Of a stretch of 64,000 bases of DNA, positions 52,556-62,181 are shown piece by piece. The stretch lies in the NCBI RefSeq assembly GCF_021432065.1, contig NZ_CP090364.1, forward strand, positions 496,001-560,000, given 5' to 3'. The stretch is from Photobacterium sp. TLY01 (GTDB lineage: Bacteria > Pseudomonadota > Gammaproteobacteria > Enterobacterales > Vibrionaceae). A program made the translations under genes and the position numbers. Below the pieces are notes generated by a model. That model had not been told where the DNA came from. It searched no databases and saw nothing but the letters and a program-made list of their open reading frames with translations. How positions within the stretch are numbered: the first letter of the stretch is position 1; every line of letters starts with the position of its first letter.

Positions 52556-54142
52556 ATGGATTTTTCACAAAGGTTAGAGAGGGTGTCGGCCAATCCGCAA
52601 GCGCTGACACAATTCGGTCGTGGCCTGGAAAGGGAAGCGTTACGAATCACCCCGCAAGGGAAGTTATCCACTCAACCGCACCCTGTCGGTCTGGGGTCGG
52701 CCCTGACTAATCAATGGGTCACGACGGACTTTGCTGAGTCTCTGCTGGAGTTTATTACTCCGGTATCACGAGATGTCGATGAGCTGTTATCTCAATTGTC
52801 CGATATCCATAAGTTCAGCTATAGCCAGCTGGGCAGTGAAATGCTCTGGCCTATGTCTATGCCTTGCTATGTCGGCGATGAGTCGGATATCGAACTGGCG
52901 CAATATGGCAGCTCCAATATTGGCCGGATGAAGACCCTCTATCGTGAAGGGTTGAAACGCCGCTACGGCAGCATCATGCAGATTATCTCAGGTGTACATT
53001 TCAACTTTTCTTTTCCGGATAGTTTCTGGCAACAGTTGTTTGGTGATCAGAGCGAAGATGAGCGGCAGGCTTCCGTGTCCGAGTCGTATTTTGCCTTGAT
53101 CCGAAACTACTACCGGTTTGGCTGGCTAATCCCGTATCTGTTCGGTGCTTCTCCGGCGCTGTGTGGCTCATTCCTGAAAAAAGACGGCGCTAAGCTCGAT
53201 TTTCAAAAAACAGGGAAAGGCACCTATTTTCTGCCGAAGTCGACCGCACTGCGTCTGAGCGATCTGGGGTATACCAATCATGCCCAGAGTGCCTTGAAGA
53301 TTGGTTTTAATCATCTGGCTCAGTATCTGGACGGCTTACAGAAAGCGATTCATACACCGTCTGAAGAATTTGCGGACATTGGTGTGAAGGTTGACGGCCA
53401 GTTACGTCAGTTGAATACCAATGTGCTGCAGATTGAAAATGAGCTTTACGCACCGATTCGTCCCAAGCGAGTAACTAAGAGCGGCGAGAAACCGTCTGAA
53501 GCGCTGGCGCGGGGCGGGGTGGAATACATTGAAGTACGCTCACTGGATGTGAATCCGTTCAGCCCAATCGGTATTACGGCCGAACAGGTTCGCTTTTTGG
53601 ATCTCTTCCTGACCTGGGCGGTATTGTCGCCTTCAGATGATATGGATGATGCTGAACTGGCTTGCTGGCGTGATAACTGGAAGAAAGTGGTATTGCAAGG
53701 GCGGGAGCCTGAGCTGCAATTGCAAATCGGTTGTCGCGGGGAACGTCTGCCGCTGCGTGACTGGGCGTTGCGGGTTTTCTCTGAGCTGGAGCAGGTCGCT
53801 GTGGCCATGGATCAGGCAAACGGTGGCAACCACTACCAGCAAACACTGACCACCCTGACTGGTTGGGTCAGTGATCCTGAGCTGACCTTGTCCGCGCAAG
53901 TCTTGCGTCACATTGAAGCCAACGAAGGCATCGGTAAGTTTGGTCTGGAATTAGCCGCTAAGCATGCGCAGTGGCTGGAGAAGCAGAGTTACAGCCGGTA
54001 TTCCCAGGCCGAGTTTGAGGCAGAAGCGGCAGCCTCTGTGCTGAAACAGCAGCAAATCGAGCAGGCTGATGAGGTTTCTTTTGAAGCGTTTCTGGCCGAT
54101 TATTTTGCGGATCTGCAACAAAATCCGTTTAAGAATGCCTGA
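52556..54142 (+). CDS. gshA: Glutamate-cysteine ligase
   Basis: 528 residues by the ATG at 52556 ([10 protein letters not shown]). [19 protein letters not shown] is the N-terminal signature, [15 protein letters not shown] and [11 protein letters not shown] follow, and the middle has HFNFSFP. It makes gamma-glutamylcysteine, the first step to glutathione. Alternative starts at 52538 or further upstream are open and none has a strong ribosome site. luxS and gshA are neighbours in enterics too. Confidence 0.94.
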   Translation: MDFSQRLERVSANPQALTQFGRGLEREALRITPQGKLSTQPHPVGLGSALTNQWVTTDFAESLLEFITPVSRDVDELLSQLSDIHKFSYSQLGSEMLWPMSMPCYVGDESDIELAQYGSSNIGRMKTLYREGLKRRYGSIMQIISGVHFNFSFPDSFWQQLFGDQSEDERQASVSESYFALIRNYYRFGWLIPYLFGASPALCGSFLKKDGAKLDFQKTGKGTYFLPKSTALRLSDLGYTNHAQSALKIGFNHLAQYLDGLQKAIHTPSEEFADIGVKVDGQLRQLNTNVLQIENELYAPIRPKRVTKSGEKPSEALARGGVEYIEVRSLDVNPFSPIGITAEQVRFLDLFLTWAVLSPSDDMDDAELACWRDNWKKVVLQGREPELQLQIGCRGERLPLRDWALRVFSELEQVAVAMDQANGGNHYQQTLTTLTGWVSDPELTLSAQVLRHIEANEGIGKFGLELAAKHAQWLEKQSYSRYSQAEFEAEAAASVLKQQQIEQADEVSFEAFLADYFADLQQNPFKNA

Positions 54143-54153
54143 CAACAGAGATA

Positions 54154-54180
54154 AAAAAACGGGCAGCGACCTTGCTGCCC
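54154..54180 (-). terminator. Hairpin terminator oriented for the minus strand, behind gshA
   Basis: GGGCAGC GACCTT GCTGCCC (54161-54180) is preceded by seven A on the plus strand, so the T-run lies on the minus strand. It would stop antisense transcription coming from the direction of the downstream gene. Confidence 0.55.
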
Positions 54181-54279
54181 AATAAAATTACAATTTCGCA
54201 GGGATGACGACAGTTTGCACTGCCAGTCATAATATCAGACCTGCCGTTTTCACTTTGGTTCCAATTCAGGGAGTGAAAA

Positions 54280-54894
54280 ATGCTTTTGGCAACAACAAAA
54301 GGGTTGGCACTGATATTGTTGGCTTTCATAACAACCGGTTGCGCAACACCTCCACCAAAGAATCAATCGAATTTATGCGACATTTTCCGTGAAAATCCCG
54401 ACTGGTATGAAGATGCGGTCGACATGGAGAAGCGGTGGGGAACGCCCATTCAGGTCGCGATGGCTTTTATGCGCCAGGAAAGCGCTTTCCGCCATGATGC
54501 CCGTCCTCCCCGTCCCTATGTGTGGGGCTTTATCCCCTGGTTTCGCAGCAGCAGTGCCTATGGCTACGCGCAGGCACAAGACCCTGCCTGGGAAGATTAC
54601 CAGCGTGCGACTGGCAGCTGGAGTTCACGGACCAGCTTTGACGACTCGCTGATGTTTATCGGCTGGTATACCGATGAAACACAGCGACAGCTGGGAATAT
54701 CCAAGTGGGATGCTTACAACCAGTATTTGGCCTATCATGAAGGGCGAGGCGGCTATCGCCGCGGGACTTATCGCCAAAAGCCAACGCTGCTGCAAGTGTC
54801 CCGTAAAGTGGATCAGCAGGCGAAATCTTATGGCTGGCAATTGAAGCAATGCCGGCAGGAATTGGAAGATAACCGCAGCTGGTGGCCGTTCTGA
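54280..54894 (+). CDS. SLT-domain lytic transglycosylase-like lipoprotein
   Basis: 204 residues. Signal peptide with lipobox TTGC (about residues 18-21). The mature part begins CATPPPKNQSNLCDIF, then VAMAFMRQESAF, where the Glu is the likely catalytic residue of the SLT fold, and further AYGYAQAQDPAWEDYQ and YNQYLAYHEGRGGY, which fit the SLT pattern (GYAQ, YHEG). It would cleave peptidoglycan glycan strands at the outer membrane. No closely named family is recalled; confidence in the enzymatic role is moderate. Confidence 0.78.
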   Translation: MLLATTKGLALILLAFITTGCATPPPKNQSNLCDIFRENPDWYEDAVDMEKRWGTPIQVAMAFMRQESAFRHDARPPRPYVWGFIPWFRSSSAYGYAQAQDPAWEDYQRATGSWSSRTSFDDSLMFIGWYTDETQRQLGISKWDAYNQYLAYHEGRGGYRRGTYRQKPTLLQVSRKVDQQAKSYGWQLKQCRQELEDNRSWWPF

Positions 54895-54944
54895 TCGGAA
54901 AGGACTGCCAGGCTATGACATGACAGGCAAAGGAGAAGGACACC

Positions 54945-55463
54945 ATGCCATTATTAGATAGTTTTACCGTCGACCACACCAAGATGCATGCGCCGGCTGT
55001 GCGTGTTGCCAAAACGATGCAGACACCTAAGGGTGATACGATTACTGTGTTTGACCTGCGTTTCTGCCGCCCGAATCAGGAAATTCTCTCCGAGCGTGGT
55101 ATTCACACGCTGGAGCATTTGTTTGCCGGCTTCATGCGTGCCCATTTGAATTCAGGGGCCGTGGAAATCATCGACCTGTCGCCCATGGGCTGTCGTACCG
55201 GTTTTTACATGAGCCTGATTGGTGAGCCGAGCGAGCAGCAAGTCGCTGAGAGCTGGCGTGCCGCGATGGAAGATGTGCTGACAGTGGCGTCTCAAGCGCA
55301 AATTCCTGAGCTGAATGAGTACCAGTGTGGGACTTACAGCATGCACTCACTGGACGAAGCCAAACAGATTGCGCAGGATATTCTGGATCGTGGCATTGAT
55401 GTGAATAAAAACGATGAGTTAGCACTGCCAGACAGTATGCTGCAGGAGCTGAAAGTTAAGTAA
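54945..55463 (+). CDS. luxS: S-ribosylhomocysteine lyase LuxS
   Basis: 172 residues. Metal-binding [10 protein letters not shown] (about 54-63), [13 protein letters not shown] (Cys about 84) and a C-terminal [13 protein letters not shown] (metal Cys about 128) are intact. It cleaves S-ribosylhomocysteine to homocysteine and DPD, the AI-2 precursor. GGAGAAGGA ribosome site. Convergent with yfjD, separated by a bidirectional terminator. Confidence 0.98.
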   Translation: MPLLDSFTVDHTKMHAPAVRVAKTMQTPKGDTITVFDLRFCRPNQEILSERGIHTLEHLFAGFMRAHLNSGAVEIIDLSPMGCRTGFYMSLIGEPSEQQVAESWRAAMEDVLTVASQAQIPELNEYQCGTYSMHSLDEAKQIAQDILDRGIDVNKNDELALPDSMLQELKVK

Positions 55464-55490
55464 CTGTGATTGGCTGACAGTTTCAGGATG

Positions 55491-55522
55491 AAAAAAGCCA
55501 CCTGTGACCCAGGTGGCTTTTT
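55491..55522. terminator. Bidirectional terminator between luxS and yfjD
   Basis: AAAAAAGCCACCTG TGACC CAGGTGGCTTTTT: an 8-bp GC-rich core flanked by A-run and T-run, so it works on both strands. Confidence 0.92.
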
Positions 55523-55540
55523 ACTTGGATGCAAAGCGGA

Positions 55541-56818
55541 TTAACCGGTTTTCTGCAACTGGGCCGGCAGAATTTTAACCAGTTTGATCATGTTATCGGA
55601 GATTTCAACAATCTCCATTTGATACCCGGCCACTGACACACTGAGGATACTGTCCGGGATATCTTCCAGATGTTCCAGAATCAAACCATTCAGGGTTCGC
55701 GGACCATCGGTCGGCAAATCCCAGTTCAGACTCTTGTTCAGTTCGCGGATATTGGCTGTGCCTTCAATCAGCAAACTGCCGTCACTTTGCGGGGTAATCT
55801 CTTCTGCCAGGGTGGGTGAGATCGAGGTGGTGAATTCACCGACAATCTCTTCCAGAATATCTTCTAAGGTAATCAGGCCCTGAATATCGCCGTATTCATC
55901 CACAATCAGGCCAATCCGCTCTTTGCGGCGCTGGAACTTCAGCAACTGGATATTGAGCGGCGTGCCTTCCGGAATGAAATACACTTTGTCGGCGGCACGC
56001 AGCAGATTTTCTTTGCTGAAATCGTTTTTATCCATCATCAGACGGTAAGCTTCCCTGACGCGCAGCATGCCAACGACTTCATCGATGTTGTCCCGGTACA
56101 AAACGATTCGGCCATGAGCCGCATGGCTGAGCTGGCGGACGATGGATTTCCAGTCATCATTGATATTGATGCCGACAATTTCATTACGCGGCACCATCAA
56201 ATCTTCCACGGTGACGTTTTCCAGATCCAGGATCGACAACAGCATGTCCTGGTGGCGACGGGGGATCAGGCTGCCCGCTTCATTGACCACAGTGCGTAAC
56301 TCATCTGAGCTCAGGGTGGCGTCGTTCATATTATCGACGCGCATGCCGAGCAGGCGCAGGAAACCATTGGTGATACCGTTGACAAACCAGACCAGCGGAT
56401 ACAGGAGTTTCATCAGGATCCGGAGCAGGATACTGCTGGAATAGGCGACTTTTTCAGGGTACAGCGCGGCCAGAGTCTTGGGCGTAACTTCAGCAAAGAC
56501 CAGGACGGCCATGGTTAGTGCGCCGGTGGCGATGGCCACACCCAGGTCGCCGTACAGGCGCATTCCCAGGATGGTCGCGATAGCTGAGGCTAGAATGTTG
56601 ACCAGGTTGTTGCCGATCAGAATCAGGCCGATCAGTCGGTCAGGCCGGTCGAGCAATTTTTCAACCCGCTTCGCCCCGCGGTGGCCCTGGCTTGCCAGGT
56701 GGCGCAGTTTGTAACGGTTGATCGACATCATGCCGGTTTCAGAGCCGGAGAAGTATCCGGAAATCAGGAGTAGTAATACCAGAAGGGAGAATAACGCTCC
56801 CGTGGATATATCGTCCAA
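55541..56818 (-). CDS. yfjD: CNNM/CorC-family transporter YfjD (CorB)
   Basis: 425 residues. I chose the TTG at 56818, because AAGGAA lies 9 nt upstream; an in-frame ATG 63 nt further up lacks a ribosome site. Domains: DUF21/CNNM membrane part (SLLVLLLLISGYFSGSETGMMSINRYKLRHL, then three more helices to about residue 160), a CBS pair (about 195-320; DLMVPRNEIVGININDDW; LEDILEEIVGEFTT), and a C-terminal CorC_HlyC domain. Thought to mediate Mg2+/Co2+ movement. Next to ypjD and ffh, as in E. coli. Confidence 0.92.
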   Translation of the reverse strand: MDDISTGALFSLLVLLLLISGYFSGSETGMMSINRYKLRHLASQGHRGAKRVEKLLDRPDRLIGLILIGNNLVNILASAIATILGMRLYGDLGVAIATGALTMAVLVFAEVTPKTLAALYPEKVAYSSSILLRILMKLLYPLVWFVNGITNGFLRLLGMRVDNMNDATLSSDELRTVVNEAGSLIPRRHQDMLLSILDLENVTVEDLMVPRNEIVGININDDWKSIVRQLSHAAHGRIVLYRDNIDEVVGMLRVREAYRLMMDKNDFSKENLLRAADKVYFIPEGTPLNIQLLKFQRRKERIGLIVDEYGDIQGLITLEDILEEIVGEFTTSISPTLAEEITPQSDGSLLIEGTANIRELNKSLNWDLPTDGPRTLNGLILEHLEDIPDSILSVSVAGYQMEIVEISDNMIKLVKILPAQLQKTG

Positions 56819-56958
56819 AAAGTCAGTTCCTTGTATCGCTGTGGATGTGTACTCTGTACTGAATATGAGTAAGGGTGTCAAGACTGGGTCGTGAAGATGC
56901 TAACGGCCCGGCCAGGATTCATCCTGCTTAAGCATGGATAGTGTTGGTTCAATTGTCA

Positions 56959-57753
56959 TCAGCTGCCGATAATGATTTCTTTGACAAAGCGGCTGCCGAA
57001 ATAGGCCAGCGTTAGCAGAAATGCGCCAATCAGGCTGAACCAGACGACTTTCTTGCCCCGCCAGCCCATCCGGTAGTGCCCCCAGAGCAGCACGCTGTAA
57101 ACCCCCCAGGCCAGAATCGAAAGGACCGCTTTGTGGGTTTTACCCTGAGCAAACATATCTTGCAGGAAAATAAAGCCAGTGATCAGTGTGACCGTCAGCA
57201 GTATATGACCGACCAGAATGATCTTAAACAACTGCCGTTCAACCAGCATCAGCGGTGGCAGATTCGGATTAAAAGCCAGCTTTTTATGTTTGAGCTTATA
57301 GTCCAGCCACGCCAGCTGAATCGCGTACAGTGTAGCGATCATCAGGGTCGAGTAGGCAAAGAGCGCCAGAGAAATATGTAACAGGATTTGAGGATGTGCC
57401 TCCAGGTGCGTAATGAAGCCCCCGGGTAGCACAGCCGCCGCCGCAAGATTAATCGCAGCAAAGCTGTAAATCACGGGCAACAGAAACCAGATCCGCATTT
57501 TGACCATCGCAAGAGTGGTGATAACGGCGATAATCAGACTGATGAGCGAGGCGACATTTAAGATACTCAGGTTCTGGCCGACGCCGCCCAGGATCAGATC
57601 TTTCAGAAACACAATATGTAAGATGATCGCCACTGTGGCACTGAAAAACACTGGCCGGGCCTGAATGCCATTATTATGGCTGAGCCCAGGTACGATAAAC
57701 GCCAGCGCAAGCAGATAAAAACCAGCAGCAGAAAAGGCAATCAATATGTCCAT
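56959..57753 (-). CDS. ypjD: Cytochrome c assembly (CcsA-like) membrane protein YpjD
   Basis: 264 residues from ATG 57753 with CAGGTG upstream; an open frame continues far upstream, but across the divergent promoter region. About eight membrane segments. The C-terminal part has WGVYSVLLWGHYRMGWRGKK with conserved Trp and His, as in CcsA/CcmC heme-handling proteins. Function in organisms with the Ccm system is unclear. Divergent from ffh. Confidence 0.9.
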   Translation of the reverse strand: MDILIAFSAAGFYLLALAFIVPGLSHNNGIQARPVFFSATVAIILHIVFLKDLILGGVGQNLSILNVASLISLIIAVITTLAMVKMRIWFLLPVIYSFAAINLAAAAVLPGGFITHLEAHPQILLHISLALFAYSTLMIATLYAIQLAWLDYKLKHKKLAFNPNLPPLMLVERQLFKIILVGHILLTVTLITGFIFLQDMFAQGKTHKAVLSILAWGVYSVLLWGHYRMGWRGKKVVWFSLIGAFLLTLAYFGSRFVKEIIIGS

Positions 57754-58009
57754 AACACCTGAAAAGATCGTGAATCCGAACTGGTGAGTATACCTTGTGA
57801 ACGGATAGCACGACAATGATACAAAGGGAACAATCGTGTGGGACAGAGCGCACTTTGCGGTCTGTTTCTGCGTTTTCAGCACGAATGTCTGGTGGATTTG
57901 TGCGACAGAAATGGCAAGAATTCTGTCACAGGCTGCATGTATGGCATGAAACCGGGTCACTGATTGCGGTATACTGGCCCGAAATGAGTGCGTAACGAGC
58001 GAGTCACAC

Positions 58010-59377
58010 ATGTTTGACAATTTAACCGAGCGTTTGTCGTCAACGCTGAAAAATATCAGCGGCCGTGGCCGTCTGACGGAAGACAATATTAAAGATACCC
58101 TGCGTGAAGTGCGCATGGCATTGCTTGAGGCAGATGTCGCGCTGCCGGTTGTCCGTGATTTCGTCAAGCGGGTGAAAGAACGCGCTGTCGGAACTGAAGT
58201 CTCTAAGAGCCTGACGCCAGGCCAGGAATTTATCAAAATCGTTCAGGCGGAATTAGAAGCCGTCATGGGCGAGACCAACGAAGCGCTGGACTTAGCCAGC
58301 CAGCCACCTGCGGTCATCCTGATGGCCGGCTTGCAGGGTGCCGGTAAAACCACCAGTGTGGGTAAGCTGGGTAAATTACTCAAAGAGCGTAATAAAAAGA
58401 AAGTACTGGTTGTTTCCGCCGACGTATACCGTCCTGCCGCGATTAAGCAACTGGAAACCCTGGCTGCTGATATCGGTATTGATTTTTTTCCGTCCAGCCC
58501 GGATCAAAAACCGGTGGCGATTGCCCAGGCGGCTATCGAGCACGGCAAGCGCAAATTTTATGATGTGGTAATTGTCGATACCGCAGGCCGTCTGCACGTC
58601 GATGAAGCCATGATGGACGAAATCAAGGCCGTTCATCAAATTGCTAATCCGGTCGAAACCCTGTTTGTGGTCGATGCCATGACAGGTCAGGATGCGGCCA
58701 ATACCGCTAAAGCCTTTAACGAGGCGTTGCCGCTGACCGGTGTGATTCTGACCAAGGTCGACGGTGATGCCCGGGGTGGTGCGGCGCTGTCGGTGCGTCA
58801 TATCACAGGTAAACCGATCAAGTTTCTGGGTGTGGGTGAGAAAACCGATGCGCTGGAGCCTTTTCATCCGGATCGTGTCGCCTCCCGTATTCTGGGGATG
58901 GGCGATGTCCTGTCACTGATTGAAGATCTGGAACGCAACGTTGATAAGGAAAAAGCCGAGCAGCTCGCGAAGAAATTCAAAGAGAAGAAAGGCTTTGATT
59001 TAGAAGACTTCCGTGGCCAGCTTCAGCAGATGAAGAATATGGGTGGCATGATGGGCATGCTGGATAAGCTGCCTGGAATGTCTCAGCTACCCGGCAATGT
59101 CAAAGACCAGGTGGATGATAAAATCTTCGTTCAGATGGAAGCGATTATTAACTCCATGACAGCAAAAGAGCGTGAGCGCCCGGAGCTGATTAAAGGTTCG
59201 CGCAAGAAACGTATTGCTGCCGGCTCCGGTACTCAAGTGCAGGACGTCAACCGTTTGCTCAAGCAATTTACCCAAATGCAGAAGATGATGAAAAAAATGC
59301 AAAAGGGCGGCATGAAGAACATGATGCGCAATATGAAAGGCATGATGCCGGGTGGCGGCATGTTCCCTGGACGCTAA
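58010..59377 (+). CDS. ffh: Signal recognition particle protein Ffh
   Basis: 455 residues. N domain (FDNLTERLSSTLKNISGRGRLTE), G domain with GLQGAGKTTSVGKL (about 107-120), DTAGRLHVDE, TKVDGDARGGAAL and GVGEKTDALEPFHPDR, then a Met-rich M domain from about 330 ending MKGMMPGGGMF. It targets nascent membrane proteins with 4.5S RNA. Divergent from ypjD. Confidence 0.98.
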   Translation: MFDNLTERLSSTLKNISGRGRLTEDNIKDTLREVRMALLEADVALPVVRDFVKRVKERAVGTEVSKSLTPGQEFIKIVQAELEAVMGETNEALDLASQPPAVILMAGLQGAGKTTSVGKLGKLLKERNKKKVLVVSADVYRPAAIKQLETLAADIGIDFFPSSPDQKPVAIAQAAIEHGKRKFYDVVIVDTAGRLHVDEAMMDEIKAVHQIANPVETLFVVDAMTGQDAANTAKAFNEALPLTGVILTKVDGDARGGAALSVRHITGKPIKFLGVGEKTDALEPFHPDRVASRILGMGDVLSLIEDLERNVDKEKAEQLAKKFKEKKGFDLEDFRGQLQQMKNMGGMMGMLDKLPGMSQLPGNVKDQVDDKIFVQMEAIINSMTAKERERPELIKGSRKKRIAAGSGTQVQDVNRLLKQFTQMQKMMKKMQKGGMKNMMRNMKGMMPGGGMFPGR

Positions 59378-59492
59378 TTGCTTCAATTGCTTGTTTTTTG
59401 GTCTCGGTCGGCGATTTTACTGGTGAAAAAGTAGCTAAAGCAGTTGCATTCGCGGGGTGAAAGAGTAAAATTCCGAGGCTTTATTTGGCACG

Positions 59493-59520
59493 GGCCCCGT
59501 TTTTATGGCGGGGCCACTTT
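59493..59520 (+). terminator. Hairpin between ffh and rpsP
   Basis: GGCCCCG ... CGGGGCC followed by ACTTTTATTT. Either the ffh terminator or an attenuator in the rpsP leader. Confidence 0.65.
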
Positions 59521-59547
59521 TATTTACAGTAATGCAAAGAGGACGAT

Positions 59548-59799
59548 ATGGTAACCATTCGTTTGGCACGTCACGGCGCGAAAAAGCGTCCATTTTATCA
59601 CATCGTTGTTGCTGACAGCCGCGCTGCGCGCGACGGTCGTAACATCGAGCGTGTAGGTTTCTTTAACCCACTAGCTACTGGTCAGGAAGAGCGTCTGCGT
59701 CTGGACCTGGACCGTGTAAATCACTGGGTTGGTCAAGGTGCAACTGTATCTGACCGCGCAGCGAAACTGATCAAAGACGCTGCGAAAGCCGCTGCTTAA
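59548..59799 (+). CDS. rpsP: 30S ribosomal protein S16
   Basis: 83 residues: [24 protein letters not shown] is the S16 signature, followed by FNPLA and [16 protein letters not shown] ribosome site. First gene of the rpsP-rimM-trmD-rplS operon; strong codon bias. Confidence 0.98.
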   Translation: MVTIRLARHGAKKRPFYHIVVADSRAARDGRNIERVGFFNPLATGQEERLRLDLDRVNHWVGQGATVSDRAAKLIKDAAKAAA

Positions 59800-59826
59800 G
59801 ATTGGTGAATGGGTAGTAGAGAAGCA

Positions 59827-60360
59827 ATGAGTTCACACAACCAAGACCAAGTTGTTGTCGGTAAAATCGGTGCCACTTACGGTATCAAAGGGTGGCTCAA
59901 AGTTTTTTCCTACACAGAACAAGCCGAGAGCATTTTCGCTTATCAGCCATGGCTGATAAAGATGAAAGGGGAATGGCAGACCTTCCATGTAGAAGCATGG
60001 AAACGTCATGGCCAGGGGTTAGTTGCCAAGTTGCAGGGGCTGGATATCCGAGAGGATGCTCAGGTCATGACCAACGCGGAGATCAACGTCCCTGCCGACC
60101 AATTACCGGCGCTGTCAGATGAAGAATTCTACTGGCGCGAACTGATGGGCATGACTGTTGTGACAACTCAAGGTTACGACCTGGGTAAAGTAACAGACAT
60201 CCTGGAAACCGGTTCAAATGACGTTTTAGTGGTGAAAGCCAACCTGAAAGATGCTTTCGGACAGAAGGAACGCTTAATTCCGTTCCTCGATGAGCAGGTC
60301 ATCAAGTCGATTGATCGCACTGCTCAACGGATCGAAGTTGACTGGGATCCTGGATTTTAA
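59827..60360 (+). CDS. rimM: Ribosome maturation factor RimM
   Basis: 177 residues. N-terminal RimM barrel ([23 protein letters not shown]) and C-terminal PRC domain ([24 protein letters not shown] ... [14 protein letters not shown]). It assists 30S head maturation. ATG 59827 agrees with related starts; an in-frame ATG at 59809 is less likely. Confidence 0.95.
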   Translation: MSSHNQDQVVVGKIGATYGIKGWLKVFSYTEQAESIFAYQPWLIKMKGEWQTFHVEAWKRHGQGLVAKLQGLDIREDAQVMTNAEINVPADQLPALSDEEFYWRELMGMTVVTTQGYDLGKVTDILETGSNDVLVVKANLKDAFGQKERLIPFLDEQVIKSIDRTAQRIEVDWDPGF

Positions 60361-60385
60361 CCCATCAGTAAGAGCGTAAAGAACC

Positions 60386-61135
60386 ATGCGGGTAGGAATA
60401 ATTAGCCTATTCCCTGAAATGTTCCGGGCTATTACTGAGTTTGGGGTGACAGGTCAGGCGGTAAAAAAAGGCCTAGTGACGGTAGAGACGTGGAACCCCC
60501 GCGACTTTACCCACGATAAGCACCGTACGGTCGATGACCGACCTTATGGTGGCGGACCCGGTATGCTGATGATGGTACAGCCTTTGCGCGATGCCATTCA
60601 TGCTGCCAAACTGTCTGCCAAAGGCCAGGCGAAAGTGATTTACCTCTCTCCTCAGGGCCGTAAGCTCGATCAGACGGGTGTTGAGGAACTGGCACAGAAC
60701 CAGAATCTGATTCTGATTTGTGGCCGGTATGAAGGGGTAGATGAGCGCATTATCCAACAAGAGGTAGACGAAGAATGGTCTATCGGGGATTTTGTGCTGA
60801 CGGGTGGTGAGTTGCCAGCCATGACCTTAGTTGACGCAGTCGTGCGGTTTGTACCGGGCGTTCTGGGTGACTTTGCGTCAGCAGAAGAAGATTCTTTTGC
60901 GAATGGCTTGCTGGATTGCCCGCATTACACGCGTCCTGAAGTGTTAGATGGTCAAGCTGTACCTCCGGTGCTCTTGTCCGGTAACCATAAGGAAATTAGC
61001 CGCTGGCGATTGAAACAATCGCTGGGCCGTACCTGGCTTAGAAGACCAGAGCTCCTGGAAAACCTAGCTCTGACTGACGATCAGGAGTGTTTGCTGGCGG
61101 AGTTTATCCGCGAACATCGGCAAACCATGAGTTAA
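60386..61135 (+). CDS. trmD: tRNA (guanine-37-N1)-methyltransferase TrmD
   Basis: 249 residues. SPOUT knot: [42 protein letters not shown] and [21 protein letters not shown]. It methylates G37 of tRNAs and prevents frameshifting. Fixed neighbour of rimM and rplS. Confidence 0.98.
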   Translation: MRVGIISLFPEMFRAITEFGVTGQAVKKGLVTVETWNPRDFTHDKHRTVDDRPYGGGPGMLMMVQPLRDAIHAAKLSAKGQAKVIYLSPQGRKLDQTGVEELAQNQNLILICGRYEGVDERIIQQEVDEEWSIGDFVLTGGELPAMTLVDAVVRFVPGVLGDFASAEEDSFANGLLDCPHYTRPEVLDGQAVPPVLLSGNHKEISRWRLKQSLGRTWLRRPELLENLALTDDQECLLAEFIREHRQTMS

Positions 61136-61167
61136 TTTAGTATCAGTTTATTCTAGGGTATATACCA

Positions 61168-61521
61168 ATGAGTAATATCATCAAAGCTCTTGAGCAAGAG
61201 CAAATGAAAAAAGACCTGCCTGAATTCGCACCAGGTGACACTGTTGTTGTTCAGGTGAAGGTAAAAGAGGGTGACCGTGAGCGTCTGCAGGCGTTCGAAG
61301 GTGTTGTTATCGCCAAGCGTAACCGTGGTCTGCACTCTGCTTTCACTGTTCGTAAGATTTCTAACGGTGAAGGTGTTGAGCGTGCATTCCAGGCTCACTC
61401 TCCAATCGTAGACAGCATTACTGTTAAGCGTCGCGGTGCAGTACGTCGTGCCAAGTTGTACTACCTGCGTGAGCGTTCAGGTAAAGCGGCTCGTATTAAA
61501 GAGAAGCTGACCAAAAAATAA
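61168..61521 (+). CDS. rplS: 50S ribosomal protein L19
   Basis: 117 residues: [39 protein letters not shown], then [15 protein letters not shown] and [19 protein letters not shown]. Strong codon bias. Last gene of the operon; a strong terminator follows. Confidence 0.98.
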   Translation: MSNIIKALEQEQMKKDLPEFAPGDTVVVQVKVKEGDRERLQAFEGVVIAKRNRGLHSAFTVRKISNGEGVERAFQAHSPIVDSITVKRRGAVRRAKLYYLRERSGKAARIKEKLTKK

Positions 61522-61549
61522 GAACGCGACACGAAAGACGCGTATTGAG

Positions 61550-61578
61550 AGGCCCGCCAATTTGGCGGGCCTTTTTTT
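61550..61578 (+). terminator. Terminator of the rpsP-rimM-trmD-rplS operon
   Basis: AGGCCCGCCAA / TTGGCGGGCCT with an almost absent loop and a run of seven T. Confidence 0.93.
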
Positions 61579-61627
61579 GTCGCGACGAACCTGCCACCGC
61601 CGGGAAATAGTGAACCTACATGTGGTC

Positions 61628-62050
61628 TTACTCGCACGGGTACTTCTGCTTCATCATCGCAATATGCTGGTTCAGCATCTCTCTCAGTACTGACAGATTG
61701 ATATCTTGCAGGCGTTTGATATACAGGCAGGACTTTCCCAGTTTATGTTTGCCGAGTTGTTCAAGCTGAGCCTGATGCGCGGCGAACCCCAGCATGAAGT
61801 ACAGCGTCATTTTCCCCTGCCGTGGCGAGAAGGCGATCATCGGCCAGCTGAAGTGCTTACCGGCAGTGTTGCTGTAAAAGTAGGTGCCAAAGCCAATCAG
61901 GCTGTCTCCCCACAGCACAGCTGTTTTGCCGCTCAGTTCGTTCAAGAGTGCCAGTAACTGATGGCTATCTGCCTGTTGCTGGCTGTCGCTGAGTGCTGCG
62001 ATAAAGGCGGTGACGCTGGCTTGGGTGGGACGGGTTTTGAGTGTGCTCAT
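61628..62050 (-). CDS. DUF1801 domain protein
   Basis: 140 residues from ATG 62050 (MSTLKTRPTQASVTAFIAAL); an in-frame upstream extension to 62179 has no family support. VLWGDSLIGFGTYFY and WPMIAFSPRQGKMTLYFMLGF are the usual DUF1801/YdhG-like text, and GKHKLGKSCLYIKRLQDINLSVL closes it. Function unknown. Convergent with rplS. Confidence 0.85.
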   Translation of the reverse strand: MSTLKTRPTQASVTAFIAALSDSQQQADSHQLLALLNELSGKTAVLWGDSLIGFGTYFYSNTAGKHFSWPMIAFSPRQGKMTLYFMLGFAAHQAQLEQLGKHKLGKSCLYIKRLQDINLSVLREMLNQHIAMMKQKYPCE

Positions 62051-62140
62051 TGTATGATTCCTGAACTTGGGTCTGTGGCGAGTATAGTCGGGCAGAGAAA
62101 CGGAGATGAGATAAAAAGTCAGGGTCGGAAACAGGGGATA

Positions 62141-62166
62141 AAAAAACCAGCCCGGAGGCTGGTTTT
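62141..62166 (-). terminator. Terminator of the CstA-family gene
   Basis: On the minus strand ACCAGCC TCCG GGCTGGT followed by TTTTTTT; located about 16 nt after the transporter stop. Confidence 0.88.
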
Positions 62167-62181
62167 CAGTGATGTGCAAGA

